Below are positions 43,553 through 51,529 of a stretch of 54,898 bases of DNA, one piece after another (position 1 is the first letter of the stretch; each line of letters starts with the position of its first letter). A program made the translations under genes and the position numbers. The notes under the pieces are model-generated. The model searched no databases. It worked only from the letters and a program-made list of their open reading frames with translations, and was not told the origin of the DNA. Origin of the DNA: an uncultured Prevotella sp. (GTDB taxonomy: Bacteria > Bacteroidota > Bacteroidia > Bacteroidales > Bacteroidaceae); assembly GCA_905233425.1 (NCBI GenBank), contig CAJOEC010000016.1, forward strand, positions 1 to 54,898, written 5' to 3'.

Positions 43553-44701
43553 CTACATCTCCCTGAAATTGCGGCTGTGGAAATACAGCCTTTCGTTGTA
43601 TGACATGGCTCCTGTGAGCACATTTTCGTAGTAATGGTCGGCTGTGTTGTAAAGGGCCTTGGTATGGAGTATGGCATATAACACTACGAAGGCCATCATG
43701 AGGCGGCGGTTGTCGGTGTAGTAGAGGCACCGCATGATGTCGAGCCACACTATCCAGTAGCCGAAGACGAAGAGGAAACTGAACCTCTGAGACAACACAT
43801 CATACTGGCTGAAGAAGAAGAACACCGCAATATACAGGAACACACCGTTGACAATGACACCACTACCATGGTGCAGCTCTTTTAGCTTGTCGTGGTAGAG
43901 GATGATTAGCGTCCCGGTGAACAGCCTTTCCATGTAGCCGAGCGTGAACACCGAGAGGCTTTGTGTGGTCTTGCCAGTGTAAACGTCGGCCTTTATTGCC
44001 GCCTCGCCGCTGAGGCCGATCATTTCAAGAAGTGTGTCGACAACCGAGAATCGCATGATGAACGCGGCGTTGATGACAACGAACACGGCAAGGTAGACCC
44101 AGCGGCTGGGGAAGAGGTGGAGGAAGAAATAGAGCGGGAAATAGACCAGTGTCGACACATGGAACGACGCTGACAGCAGACATATCAGTACGAATTGCAG
44201 TGGCTTGCGCTGCTCTATGTAGGGTATGGCAAGGAGGAAAATGCTTATGGCCAGCGAGTTGCGCATCAGGTTGCATATTATGCCGATGCCGCCGAAGGCC
44301 AACATGACCATGAGGCTGATGGCCACGTTGTCGGTGTAGCGACGCATGAAGCTGTAGACACAAGCCAGGATTATACACACCACTACGAACTGGAAGAAGA
44401 TGAAGTTGTGGCCGGAGATTGTGCCGCAGAAGGCAGTCAGAAGCGCGAAACCCGGCTCCATGCCCCATTCGCCCGGTATAAAGAAATTGAACACCTCCGA
44501 CCACTCCAAGCTGACGTAGTAGGGATAGTAGTTCATCCAGTCGGTGAGCACGAATCCGCGCAAGCCGAAGAATACGACGAATAATGCCAGCGATGCCACG
44601 TCGAGATAGACTTTCTGCTGTCCGTCGGTGCAGCGGCTGCGCAGATAACCCAGCACCGCGTACAGGCAGATTAACATGATGTAGGGCACACAATATGGCA
44701 T
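43553..44701 (-). CDS. EpsG-like polysaccharide polymerase/membrane protein
   Basis: 382 aa with about 10 predicted membrane helices, including a Phe-rich cluster (AVFFFFSQY). It resembles the EpsG family, inner-membrane proteins tied to assembly of exopolysaccharide repeat units; motifs of this family here are GLRGFVLTDWMNYYPYY near residue 45 and IGIICNLMRNSLAISIFLLA near 145. There is no glycosyltransferase cluster next to it, so it is an isolated copy. The start at 44701 is 87 bp after the YicC stop, across a 10-bp repeat array. It may be cotranscribed with yicC. Confidence 0.75.
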   Translation of the reverse strand: MPYCVPYIMLICLYAVLGYLRSRCTDGQQKVYLDVASLALFVVFFGLRGFVLTDWMNYYPYYVSLEWSEVFNFFIPGEWGMEPGFALLTAFCGTISGHNFIFFQFVVVCIILACVYSFMRRYTDNVAISLMVMLAFGGIGIICNLMRNSLAISIFLLAIPYIEQRKPLQFVLICLLSASFHVSTLVYFPLYFFLHLFPSRWVYLAVFVVINAAFIMRFSVVDTLLEMIGLSGEAAIKADVYTGKTTQSLSVFTLGYMERLFTGTLIILYHDKLKELHHGSGVIVNGVFLYIAVFFFFSQYDVLSQRFSFLFVFGYWIVWLDIMRCLYYTDNRRLMMAFVVLYAILHTKALYNTADHYYENVLTGAMSYNERLYFHSRNFREM

Positions 44702-44709
44702 GGCGCTAT

Positions 44710-44799
44710 CTTTTGGAGTTAGCGGGAGTTAATGGGAGTTAGTGGAAGTTAGAGGGAGTTAGTGGAAGTTAGCGGGAGTTAATGGGAGTTACAGGGCGT
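44710..44799 (-). repeat. 10-bp tandem repeat between the EpsG-like gene and yicC
   Basis: About eight units of the type AGTTAGCGGG, AGTTAATGGG, AGTTAGTGGA, AGTTAGAGGG. The last units overlap the 3' end of yicC near 44789. Confidence 0.85.
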
Positions 44800-45664
44800 T
44801 GAGCACTTGCTCCTTTATTTGCTCGAGTTCGTCCTTCATCTGCACAACGATGTTCTGCATCTCGGCCAGATTCGACTTCGAGCCGGTGGTGTTTATCTCA
44901 CGTCCCATCTCCTGGGCTATGAATCCCAGCTTCTTCCCCTGCCCGTGCCCGACGGCCATGGTGTCACGGAAATAGCGCAGATGGTTTGCCAGACGCTGTT
45001 TCTCCTCGCTAATGTCGAGCTTCTCTATGTAGTATATCAGCTCCTGCTCCAAGCGGTTCTTGTCGTAGTCCACTCCCGGAATCTGCAGCAGCCCCTCAAC
45101 GATGCGCTGGCGTATTTTCTCTACGCGCAGTCTCTCGTAAGGCTCAATCTCGGCCATGAGGCGCTCTATGTTGTCTATCTTCTCTGCGAATTTCTTCTGC
45201 AGAGCCGCCCCCTCCTGCTTGCGGAATGCCACAAGGGCGTCGATGGCATTGGCGACGGCCTTGCCGGCAGCCTCCCACTCCTCGTCGGTGAGCACTTCCT
45301 GCTCGGTGCGGGTGAGAACGTCGGGCATACGCGTGAGAGTGTACATCCAGTCCTCTGGCTCGGGAATGCCGGTGCGCCGTGAGATGTCCTTCAGCTGGTG
45401 GTAGTAGTTCTCCACCAGTGCGGCGTTCACCGGTGTCGGGTCCACGCCCGTGTCTTTTTCTATCCACAGGGCGAAGTCCACCTTTCCACGTTCCAGACGT
45501 GTGGAGATCATCTGGCGTATCTCCATCTCCTTCTCGCGGTAAAGTGGGGCGATGCGTGTGAGCAGGTCGAGCTGCTTTGAGTTGAGCGACTTAATCTCGG
45601 CGTTGATTTTCTTGTCCTTGTAGACCACGACAGCCTTGCCGTAGCCCGTCATAGATTGTATCAT
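44789..45664 (-). CDS. YicC-family endoribonuclease-like protein
   Basis: 291 aa. The start MIQSMTGYGKAVV and the following KSLNSKQLDLLTRI are near-invariant in the YicC family; the C-terminal FIAQEMGREINTTGSKSN is its other signature. Family members act as cytoplasmic metal-dependent endoribonucleases that promote turnover of certain RNAs. The length is typical. CAAAGTTA at 45802-45809 gives a TAACTTTG -7 box on the minus strand, so the leader would carry a 7-bp repeat array (45665-45775). Confidence 0.92.
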   Translation of the reverse strand: MIQSMTGYGKAVVVYKDKKINAEIKSLNSKQLDLLTRIAPLYREKEMEIRQMISTRLERGKVDFALWIEKDTGVDPTPVNAALVENYYHQLKDISRRTGIPEPEDWMYTLTRMPDVLTRTEQEVLTDEEWEAAGKAVANAIDALVAFRKQEGAALQKKFAEKIDNIERLMAEIEPYERLRVEKIRQRIVEGLLQIPGVDYDKNRLEQELIYYIEKLDISEEKQRLANHLRYFRDTMAVGHGQGKKLGFIAQEMGREINTTGSKSNLAEMQNIVVQMKDELEQIKEQVLNAL

Positions 45665-45775
<111 letters not shown>

Positions 45776-45860
45776 AAATGTCGTTTTTCGCTTTTCGCTT
45801 GCAAAGTTACACCTTTTTTCCGACACTAAGTCCGGGTGTTTGCAAAAAATACCTAAAAAG

Positions 45861-45892
45861 TTTCACCATGCTAAAACTTTATTGTAATTTTG
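45861..45892 (+). promoter_or_regulatory. Promoter of the RicT-like/gldH unit
   Basis: TAATTTTG at 45885-45892 with TTTC at 45861-45864 20 bp upstream; TTTC is one mismatch from the -33 consensus. The ATG is at 45957. Confidence 0.6.
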
Positions 45893-45956
45893 CAAGTTGA
45901 AACAATCGAAAAGAGTAGTATTGGCATAAAGACATAAAAGGACACAGACATAATTC

Positions 45957-47333
45957 ATGGAAGAGAAACAGCGAACATTTGAGATACGCACGGGCTGCGG
46001 TCGCGGCCTCTGCCGTGACGCCATCGGTCGCCAGGACCGCCAGCTGAACACTTACGACTGGCTTGCCGACGTGCCGGGCAACAACGACTTTAACGAGCAG
46101 AACACCCTTGCCGCCACCACCGACCTCGTGGAGGTGCAGTTCAAGAACACACGCAAGGGATACTACCACAACGTGAACCGTCTGCCGCTGAAAAAGGGCG
46201 ACATCGTGGCCGTCGAGGCCAGTCCGGGTCACGACATCGGCGTGGTGACGCTCACCGGACGGTTGGTGAACCTCCAGGTGAAGAAGGCCAACATCAGGAG
46301 CGAGGAGGACATAAAGCGCGTCTACCGTCTGGCACGGCAAGTGGACATGGACAAGTACCGTGAGGCGAAGGCCCGCGAGCACGAGACCATGATCGAGAGC
46401 CGCGAGATTGCCGTGGGGCTTGGTCTGCAGATGAAAATCGGCGACGTGGAGTTCCAGGGCGACGGGCAGAAGGCCATCTTCTACTACATAGCCGACGAGC
46501 GCGTGGACTTCCGCCAACTCATCAAGGACCTGGCCGCCGCCTTCCACGTCAGAATTGAGATGAAGCAGATTGGCGCACGACAGGAGGCCGGACGCATAGG
46601 CGGAACGGGGCCCTGTGGCCGTGAGCTGTGCTGCGCCACGTGGATGAAGAATTTCTCGAGCGTCTCGACCTCGGCGGCACGCTTCCAGGACATCTCACTA
46701 AACCCGCAGAAACTCGCCGGAATGTGCGCAAAGCTGAAATGCTGCCTCAACTACGAGGTCGACGACTACATCGAGCACGGGCGCAAGCTGCCCAGCCGAG
46801 AGGTGGTGCTGCAGACCCAGGATGCCGACTACTACTATTTCAAGGCCGACATACTTGCCGGACTCGTCACCTACAGCACCGACAAGAGGGCTGCCGCCAA
46901 CTTGGAGACGATTACCGGCGAGAGGGCGAAGGAAATCATAGAGATGAACCGCCGTGGCGAAAAGCCCATCGACCTGCAGCCCGAAGACAAGCCCCGCCAG
47001 GCTGAGGGACCCGTTGATTTGCTCGCCGGCGACAGCATCACACGTTTCGACAAGACAAAGAAGAAGAAAAAGAAGAAGAAGGGCGACAAACTTGCCTCAC
47101 AGCAGCCCGACGGCGCAGACAAGCCACAGCAGCCAGAGGGAGAGGACAAGAAACAGAATGCCGAGACTGAGGGCAAGGCTCACAAGCCTGAGGGCAAGCC
47201 ACAGCCCCAGCCCTCCCAGAATGTCCCAAAAGGCCCCAAGAAGCCCCAGAACAACGCCCCCAAAAAACAGAAGAACCCGCAGAAGAGCCAAGAAAAGCTC
47301 CCACCAAAGAATGAGGGTGAACAGAAGAAATAG
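45957..47333 (+). CDS. PSP1-domain protein, RicT/YaaT-like
   Basis: 458 aa. The N-terminus has CGRGLC (Cys 14 and 19). The PSP1 domain (about 55-300) contains VEVQFKNTRKGYYHN, GPCGRELCCATWMKNF and GMCAKLKCCLNYE; these Cys are the set that binds Fe-S clusters in the RicT/RicA/RicF complex of Firmicutes. The tail (about 345-458) is long and unusual, very rich in Lys, Pro and Gln (KKKKKKKKK, then PQPQPSQ), and probably disordered. In Bacteroidota this gene is commonly next to gldH, as here. Its molecular role in this phylum is not defined; RNA-processing control is inferred from Firmicutes relatives. Confidence 0.85.
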   Translation: MEEKQRTFEIRTGCGRGLCRDAIGRQDRQLNTYDWLADVPGNNDFNEQNTLAATTDLVEVQFKNTRKGYYHNVNRLPLKKGDIVAVEASPGHDIGVVTLTGRLVNLQVKKANIRSEEDIKRVYRLARQVDMDKYREAKAREHETMIESREIAVGLGLQMKIGDVEFQGDGQKAIFYYIADERVDFRQLIKDLAAAFHVRIEMKQIGARQEAGRIGGTGPCGRELCCATWMKNFSSVSTSAARFQDISLNPQKLAGMCAKLKCCLNYEVDDYIEHGRKLPSREVVLQTQDADYYYFKADILAGLVTYSTDKRAAANLETITGERAKEIIEMNRRGEKPIDLQPEDKPRQAEGPVDLLAGDSITRFDKTKKKKKKKKGDKLASQQPDGADKPQQPEGEDKKQNAETEGKAHKPEGKPQPQPSQNVPKGPKKPQNNAPKKQKNPQKSQEKLPPKNEGEQKK

Positions 47334-47793
47334 CATCATAGCCTTCCTGGCCGCCGTGCTTGCCCTTTCGGCATGCACGGCGGATGTTGTCTACAGCCAC
47401 TACCAGCCCATCGGCGGCGAGGGGTGGCTGCGCTCCGACACCATCTGCTTCGAGGCCGGTCCTGTGGCCGAAACAGGCCGCTACGGCTGTGAGTTGTGTC
47501 TGCGCACAAACAGCCTCTATCCTTTCATGCAGCTGCAGGTCGTGGTGGAAAGGCAGATACGCCCCAGCGGGGAGGGGAATACAACGGTGGTTGACACCGT
47601 CAATGTGGACGTCACCGACCGTGAGGGCATGGTGCAGGGCGAGGGAATCTGCCACTACCTCTACACCATACCGCTTTCAGACATGCAGATGAACAGCGGC
47701 GACACGCTGCTTTTCAGCGTGCGCCACAACATGATACGTCATCAGTTAGGAGGAGTGACCGACGTGGGTGTCACAATCAGAACTCATAGCTGA
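47311..47793 (+). CDS. gldH: Gliding motility lipoprotein GldH
   Basis: 160 aa from ATG 47311; this start lies in the last codons of the RicT-like gene, overlapping it by 23 bp in another frame. A lipoprotein signal peptide ends ALSAC (Cys 22), and TADVVYSHYQPIGGEGWLRSDTICFE is characteristic of GldH. GldH is a lipoprotein required for gliding in Flavobacterium and linked to the type IX secretion machinery, but it is also conserved in non-gliding Bacteroidales. Its 3' end overlaps the convergent TonB receptor gene by 17 bp. It may relate to export of the sorting-tail protein at 2787-6113 (inference). Confidence 0.85.
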   Translation: MRVNRRNSIIAFLAAVLALSACTADVVYSHYQPIGGEGWLRSDTICFEAGPVAETGRYGCELCLRTNSLYPFMQLQVVVERQIRPSGEGNTTVVDTVNVDVTDREGMVQGEGICHYLYTIPLSDMQMNSGDTLLFSVRHNMIRHQLGGVTDVGVTIRTHS

Positions 47794-50281
47794 TGGTTCC
47801 CATGAACCACCGGCCGCGCTGCGGCACCAGTCCGGTGTTCATTCCGCTCCGGTAGTATTTCTTGTTGAAGAGGTTGTGTATGTCAAGCCCCAGGCTTACA
47901 TTTCCCAAGCGGTATTCGGCTCCGAGGTCGAAGATTATGCTCGAGGACATGTCCTGTCTCGACAACAGCTTATTGTCAATAAGATTGATTAACTGCTGCG
48001 TCAATTCCTCCGCACGCGACTGGGAGGTTATTGGATCTTCCTCAATGAGACTTAATACTCCATATATCTGCTGAAACGTCGCGTACGACAGATTGTATGT
48101 CGATTGTTTCCCTTGGAACGCAGCTTTGCCATAGAGCCTCAGGGCCTTTGTTGCTTGCAATCCCGCCACGAGATTTGCCATTATGGCTGGGGTGCTGTTA
48201 TTATCGTCTATGTCTTTGGATATATATTTAAAGATGTAGACACTCGACTTGAGCGTATGAATCCACGTGGCGTTGAAGTTCGTCGTCAGCTTTCCAATCT
48301 TGTACCCTGCCATCAGTTCAACTCCGATGGTCTTGTTCTTTCCACTGTTCTCATAGTCCAGGATATATGTGAAAATCAGCTCCTGCGCCCTGTTGTGGAA
48401 GAAGTTCAACTCGAAATCCAGCCCCTTCAGCCACTGAGTGCCGGCAAAAGTGAACTGGTATGAGTTCAGTGTCTCCGGTTGCAGGTGATCGAATGACTCT
48501 TCGCTGTCCTTCGTTTTGCCTTTCAGGATGGGCACGAACTGGTTGATTTTCTGGTAGAGGTAGGGCGCGTCGACAAACGACTTCGAGTAGCTCAGCTTGA
48601 CGTTCCACTTGGGCCTGACATAGATGAGCGCAAGTCGTGGCGACAACTCGTTGACACGTGAGTAGTCGAAGCGCACCTTATGGTCATAGCGCAGGCCGGC
48701 GTTGAAGATGAACGAGTTCCAACGGTGCTTCAACTGAAGGAAAGCGTTGTAGTTGTTCTCGCTGCCCTTGCCCACCTCGGCGAGAAGAGGATTCGCGGGT
48801 GTGGTTTTGGTGAAATCGTAGACTATGTTGTAGTTCACGTCGTTGAGCTGGAAGTGTGAATACTCAGCTCCGAAGGTGAGGTAGCCGCTGTGGTCGCCGT
48901 TGGCGATGTAGTTGTAGTCGCCTTTCACTTGTGCTCCGTAGCTCTGCTCCTGTCCGTTGATGTAACGCGATGTGCCTCTGTGGTTTCTGAACAGCGCCGA
49001 CAGCTCTTCACCGAGACCTACGATTTCGCCAAACCATGCCAACGTGTCGTCGCAGATGGTCTGGTAGTGGGTCATGTCGGCATTTTCATAGCTCAGCGAG
49101 CCGTCAATGGACACTTTCCCTATCTGTCGCCCGTATTTCAGGTTGGCATGGTGCGAGTTTGTCGCATAGCCCGGGTGCAGCCCGTTGAATGTGCGGTAGC
49201 GGTAGTAGTCGTAGGGTACGGCAAAGGTGGAGATGGTGTAGGGCGAGTGCACTTGTGAGAACTGCGTGTCGTACATGAACTGTATGTCTTTCCACTTCAG
49301 CGTCAGCCCAACGTCGAAGGACGGCTTGCGGCCTATGCCTCCGACGGTGACCGTACGGTCAGATGGAATAAGCTGTTCATCGGTTAAAGGCACTTCGCAC
49401 TCCTCGCCGGTAGCCCTGTAGATGCTTCCCCACAACAATATGTCGAGGTCGTAGTATCGCTTGCCGAAGAGCAGGTTGCCCTTCAGTTGTCCGTAGTTGC
49501 CATATCCAGCACGCATCTTCACCCCGTCCGCTTCAGCGCCTTTTTTCGTGATGAGGTTCACCACGGCTGTCAAGGCCACGCCGCCGTAGAGCGACGATGC
49601 CGGGCCACGCAGCACCTCTATCTGCTTTAGCTTCTCAAGTGAGATGCTGAAGTCTGGGGCGGCGATATTCGTGCAGTAGCTGTTCAGGCGGTGGCCGTTG
49701 AGCATGATCAGGATTTTCTCCTGTCCGTTGCTGAAGATGCCGCGCATGGCTATGTTTATGTCGTCGTTGCAGTCCACGATGTTCATTCCCGGCACGTAGG
49801 TGGCCAGCACCTCCTGCAGGTTTCGTGCCCCGCTGTCGCGTATCATCTGCTCGGTGATGAGCGTCGTGGGCACGGGCACCTCGCTGAGCCGTTCCTCGTG
49901 GCTCGAAGCCGTGGTGATGGTGCTCTCGCCGCGCCCGCTGATGCTCTCCACCATGTCGATGAACCGCTGGGGGTCGTCGAGGGTAGTGCTGTAGTAGGGG
50001 TTCTCCTGTAGCAGCTTGCGGGCGTATTCCTCGGCCTCGGCCTCGTTGTCAAGTCCTAACGAGCAAAGCGTGAGTAGACGGTATGCGCTCTGGCGCAGAT
50101 TTCCGGAGAAAGACTTCAAGTGACTGTTCAGCTGGTGCTGCGCCTCTTCTATGCGTCCTATCTCATAGTCGTGCTCAGCCTGCTCGTATATGACCCGCAG
50201 CTGGTCGTCGGTTTCCTCCTGGGCCATTGCGACTGTGGCGGTAGCGGCAAGCGCCAGTAAAATGAATAGAAGTTTCTTCAT
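47777..50281 (-). CDS. TonB-dependent receptor with an N-terminal TPR-like domain
   Basis: 834 aa. Signal peptide at 1-20 (ends TVAMAQ). Residues about 25-115 are TPR-like (YEQAEHDYEIGRIEEAQHQLN ... YARKLLQENPYYS), replacing the usual carboxypeptidase-like domain. The plug (about 125-250) contains VPTTLITEQMI, MRGIFSNGQEKILIMLNGHRLN and IEVLRGPASSLYGGVALTAVVNLIT; the barrel ends TISYEF. It resembles Cir-type receptors more than SusC. It imports a ligand across the outer membrane. Its start codon overlaps the upstream kinase stop by 4 bp (ATGA), so translation is coupled. The 3' end overlaps gldH by 17 bp in the convergent direction. Confidence 0.88.
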   Translation of the reverse strand: MKKLLFILLALAATATVAMAQEETDDQLRVIYEQAEHDYEIGRIEEAQHQLNSHLKSFSGNLRQSAYRLLTLCSLGLDNEAEAEEYARKLLQENPYYSTTLDDPQRFIDMVESISGRGESTITTASSHEERLSEVPVPTTLITEQMIRDSGARNLQEVLATYVPGMNIVDCNDDINIAMRGIFSNGQEKILIMLNGHRLNSYCTNIAAPDFSISLEKLKQIEVLRGPASSLYGGVALTAVVNLITKKGAEADGVKMRAGYGNYGQLKGNLLFGKRYYDLDILLWGSIYRATGEECEVPLTDEQLIPSDRTVTVGGIGRKPSFDVGLTLKWKDIQFMYDTQFSQVHSPYTISTFAVPYDYYRYRTFNGLHPGYATNSHHANLKYGRQIGKVSIDGSLSYENADMTHYQTICDDTLAWFGEIVGLGEELSALFRNHRGTSRYINGQEQSYGAQVKGDYNYIANGDHSGYLTFGAEYSHFQLNDVNYNIVYDFTKTTPANPLLAEVGKGSENNYNAFLQLKHRWNSFIFNAGLRYDHKVRFDYSRVNELSPRLALIYVRPKWNVKLSYSKSFVDAPYLYQKINQFVPILKGKTKDSEESFDHLQPETLNSYQFTFAGTQWLKGLDFELNFFHNRAQELIFTYILDYENSGKNKTIGVELMAGYKIGKLTTNFNATWIHTLKSSVYIFKYISKDIDDNNSTPAIMANLVAGLQATKALRLYGKAAFQGKQSTYNLSYATFQQIYGVLSLIEEDPITSQSRAEELTQQLINLIDNKLLSRQDMSSSIIFDLGAEYRLGNVSLGLDIHNLFNKKYYRSGMNTGLVPQRGRWFMGTISYEF

Positions 50282-51177
50282 GCTTTCTTCATTGGGATGG
50301 TGAAGGTGAAGCTGGTGCCCTGGCCTTGTTCGGTGGTGAATGATAGATGGCCGCCGTGCTTTTCCTCAATGATGTCGCGGGTGATGCCCATGCCGAGGCC
50401 TGTGCCCTCGCCCACAGGCTTGGTGGTGAAGAAATTGTCGTAGAGCCGCTGCTGGACGTCGGGCGACATGCCCTCGCCATTGTCCGAGATGGTGACGGTG
50501 ATGATCCCTGGCTCTCCGCCCTGCTGGGAAGGGGCGGTCATCGCCACTTTCACGTCGATGCGCGGCTGGTAGTCCGACGCTGACTGCGATTTCTTCCACA
50601 CGGCATAGCAGGCGTTGTTCATCAGGTTGAGCACGGCGCGGCTGAGATCCTGGGGGATGACCATCACCTTTGGTATGCCGTCCTGATATTCCTCGCCGAT
50701 GCTGATGTTGAAGCCCTTGTAGTTGGCACGCATGGCATGGTACGACAGCCACACGTATTCCTTCACAAGGTGGGCCACGTCGGTGGGCAGGAACTCGTTG
50801 TCCTTGCCGCGTGAGACGAGCAATATGCCTTGGATGATGCTAATGGCCCTTTCGCCGTGCTCCACAATCTTGGCCATGTTGTCCTTGAGGTCGGCAACTA
50901 TGTCGTCGAGTTCTTCACGGTCATCGTCGTTGATGGCGTCTTCGTTGTCATCGACTATCTCGGTGAGGTCGGAGAGCAGTTTCGTCGACATCTTGCTGAA
51001 GTTGATGACGAAGTTTAGCGGGTTCTGTATTTCATGGGCTATGCCGGCGCTGAGCAGACCCAGTGAGGCCAGCTTCTCCTGCTTGTGCAGGCGCTGTTGG
51101 AGGGTTTCGACCGAGCCCCCTAAGTTAGACGACTGGGAGCTTGCACTACCAACATTAGTGACATTGTTCTCTTCCAT
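50278..51177 (-). CDS. Soluble histidine kinase with an intact H-box
   Basis: 299 aa, with no signal peptide or membrane segment. A short N-terminal stretch of about 30 residues leads into a DHp helix: LASLGLLSAGIAHEIQNPLNF, with the phosphoacceptor His at residue 48. HATPase_c follows, with LMNNACYAV (N box), DNGEGM (G1) and GEGTGLGMGI (G2). There is no sensory or receiver domain, so its input must come from a partner. The large membrane sensor gene 353 bp upstream is the obvious candidate (inference). It overlaps the TonB receptor gene by 4 bp. No promoter box is seen close to its start. Confidence 0.88.
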   Translation of the reverse strand: MEENNVTNVGSASSQSSNLGGSVETLQQRLHKQEKLASLGLLSAGIAHEIQNPLNFVINFSKMSTKLLSDLTEIVDDNEDAINDDDREELDDIVADLKDNMAKIVEHGERAISIIQGILLVSRGKDNEFLPTDVAHLVKEYVWLSYHAMRANYKGFNISIGEEYQDGIPKVMVIPQDLSRAVLNLMNNACYAVWKKSQSASDYQPRIDVKVAMTAPSQQGGEPGIITVTISDNGEGMSPDVQQRLYDNFFTTKPVGEGTGLGMGITRDIIEEKHGGHLSFTTEQGQGTSFTFTIPMKKA

Positions 51178-51210
51178 ATATTTATTCTATTTATTAGTTT
51201 AGTGATTATA

Positions 51211-51488
51211 AAAAAATAACTTGGTACGATTTTGTGTGCTCGACCACGCCCCGAAAGGCTACGGGTAGGCGAGCTTCGCTCGGGAATGGGGGCAATGAGC
51301 AGTCAGCCCAGGGCAGCGCCCTGGGTAGGCAAGTAGGAGGCGTCGCCTCCGTCCAAAGCTTTTGCCCTTTCAGGGCGTCGATAATCCTGTCATCGTACCC
51401 AGGGCGCTGCCCTGGGCTGACAGCTTGCTGGCCTTTCAGGCCGTTCTGCGGAAACATACGATAACCTATTTGTACCAACTTATTTTTT
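51211..51488. mobile_element. MITE-like element with terminal and internal inverted repeats
   Basis: The ends AAAAAATAACTTGGTAC (51211-51227) and GTACCAACTTATTTTTT (51472-51488) are inverted repeats with one mismatch. Inside, 51302-51327 and 51396-51421 are a perfect 26-bp inverted repeat, each arm itself palindromic (CCCAGGGC/GCCCTGGG). GCCCTTTCAGGGC and GGCCTTTCAGGCC also occur. It holds no real gene, fills most of the gap between the two sensor genes, and could be transcribed in their operon. A database search would be needed to name it. Confidence 0.75.
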
Positions 51489-51529
51489 ACTTTTACTTAG
51501 GACTATGTCCAACCCCCAAACGCGCTGAC

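Noticed and set aside
51206..51478. A 90-aa minus-strand frame in the gap between the sensor genes
   Set aside because: It is made from the palindromic repeat element and has no start signal. Such frames arise from repeat sequence.
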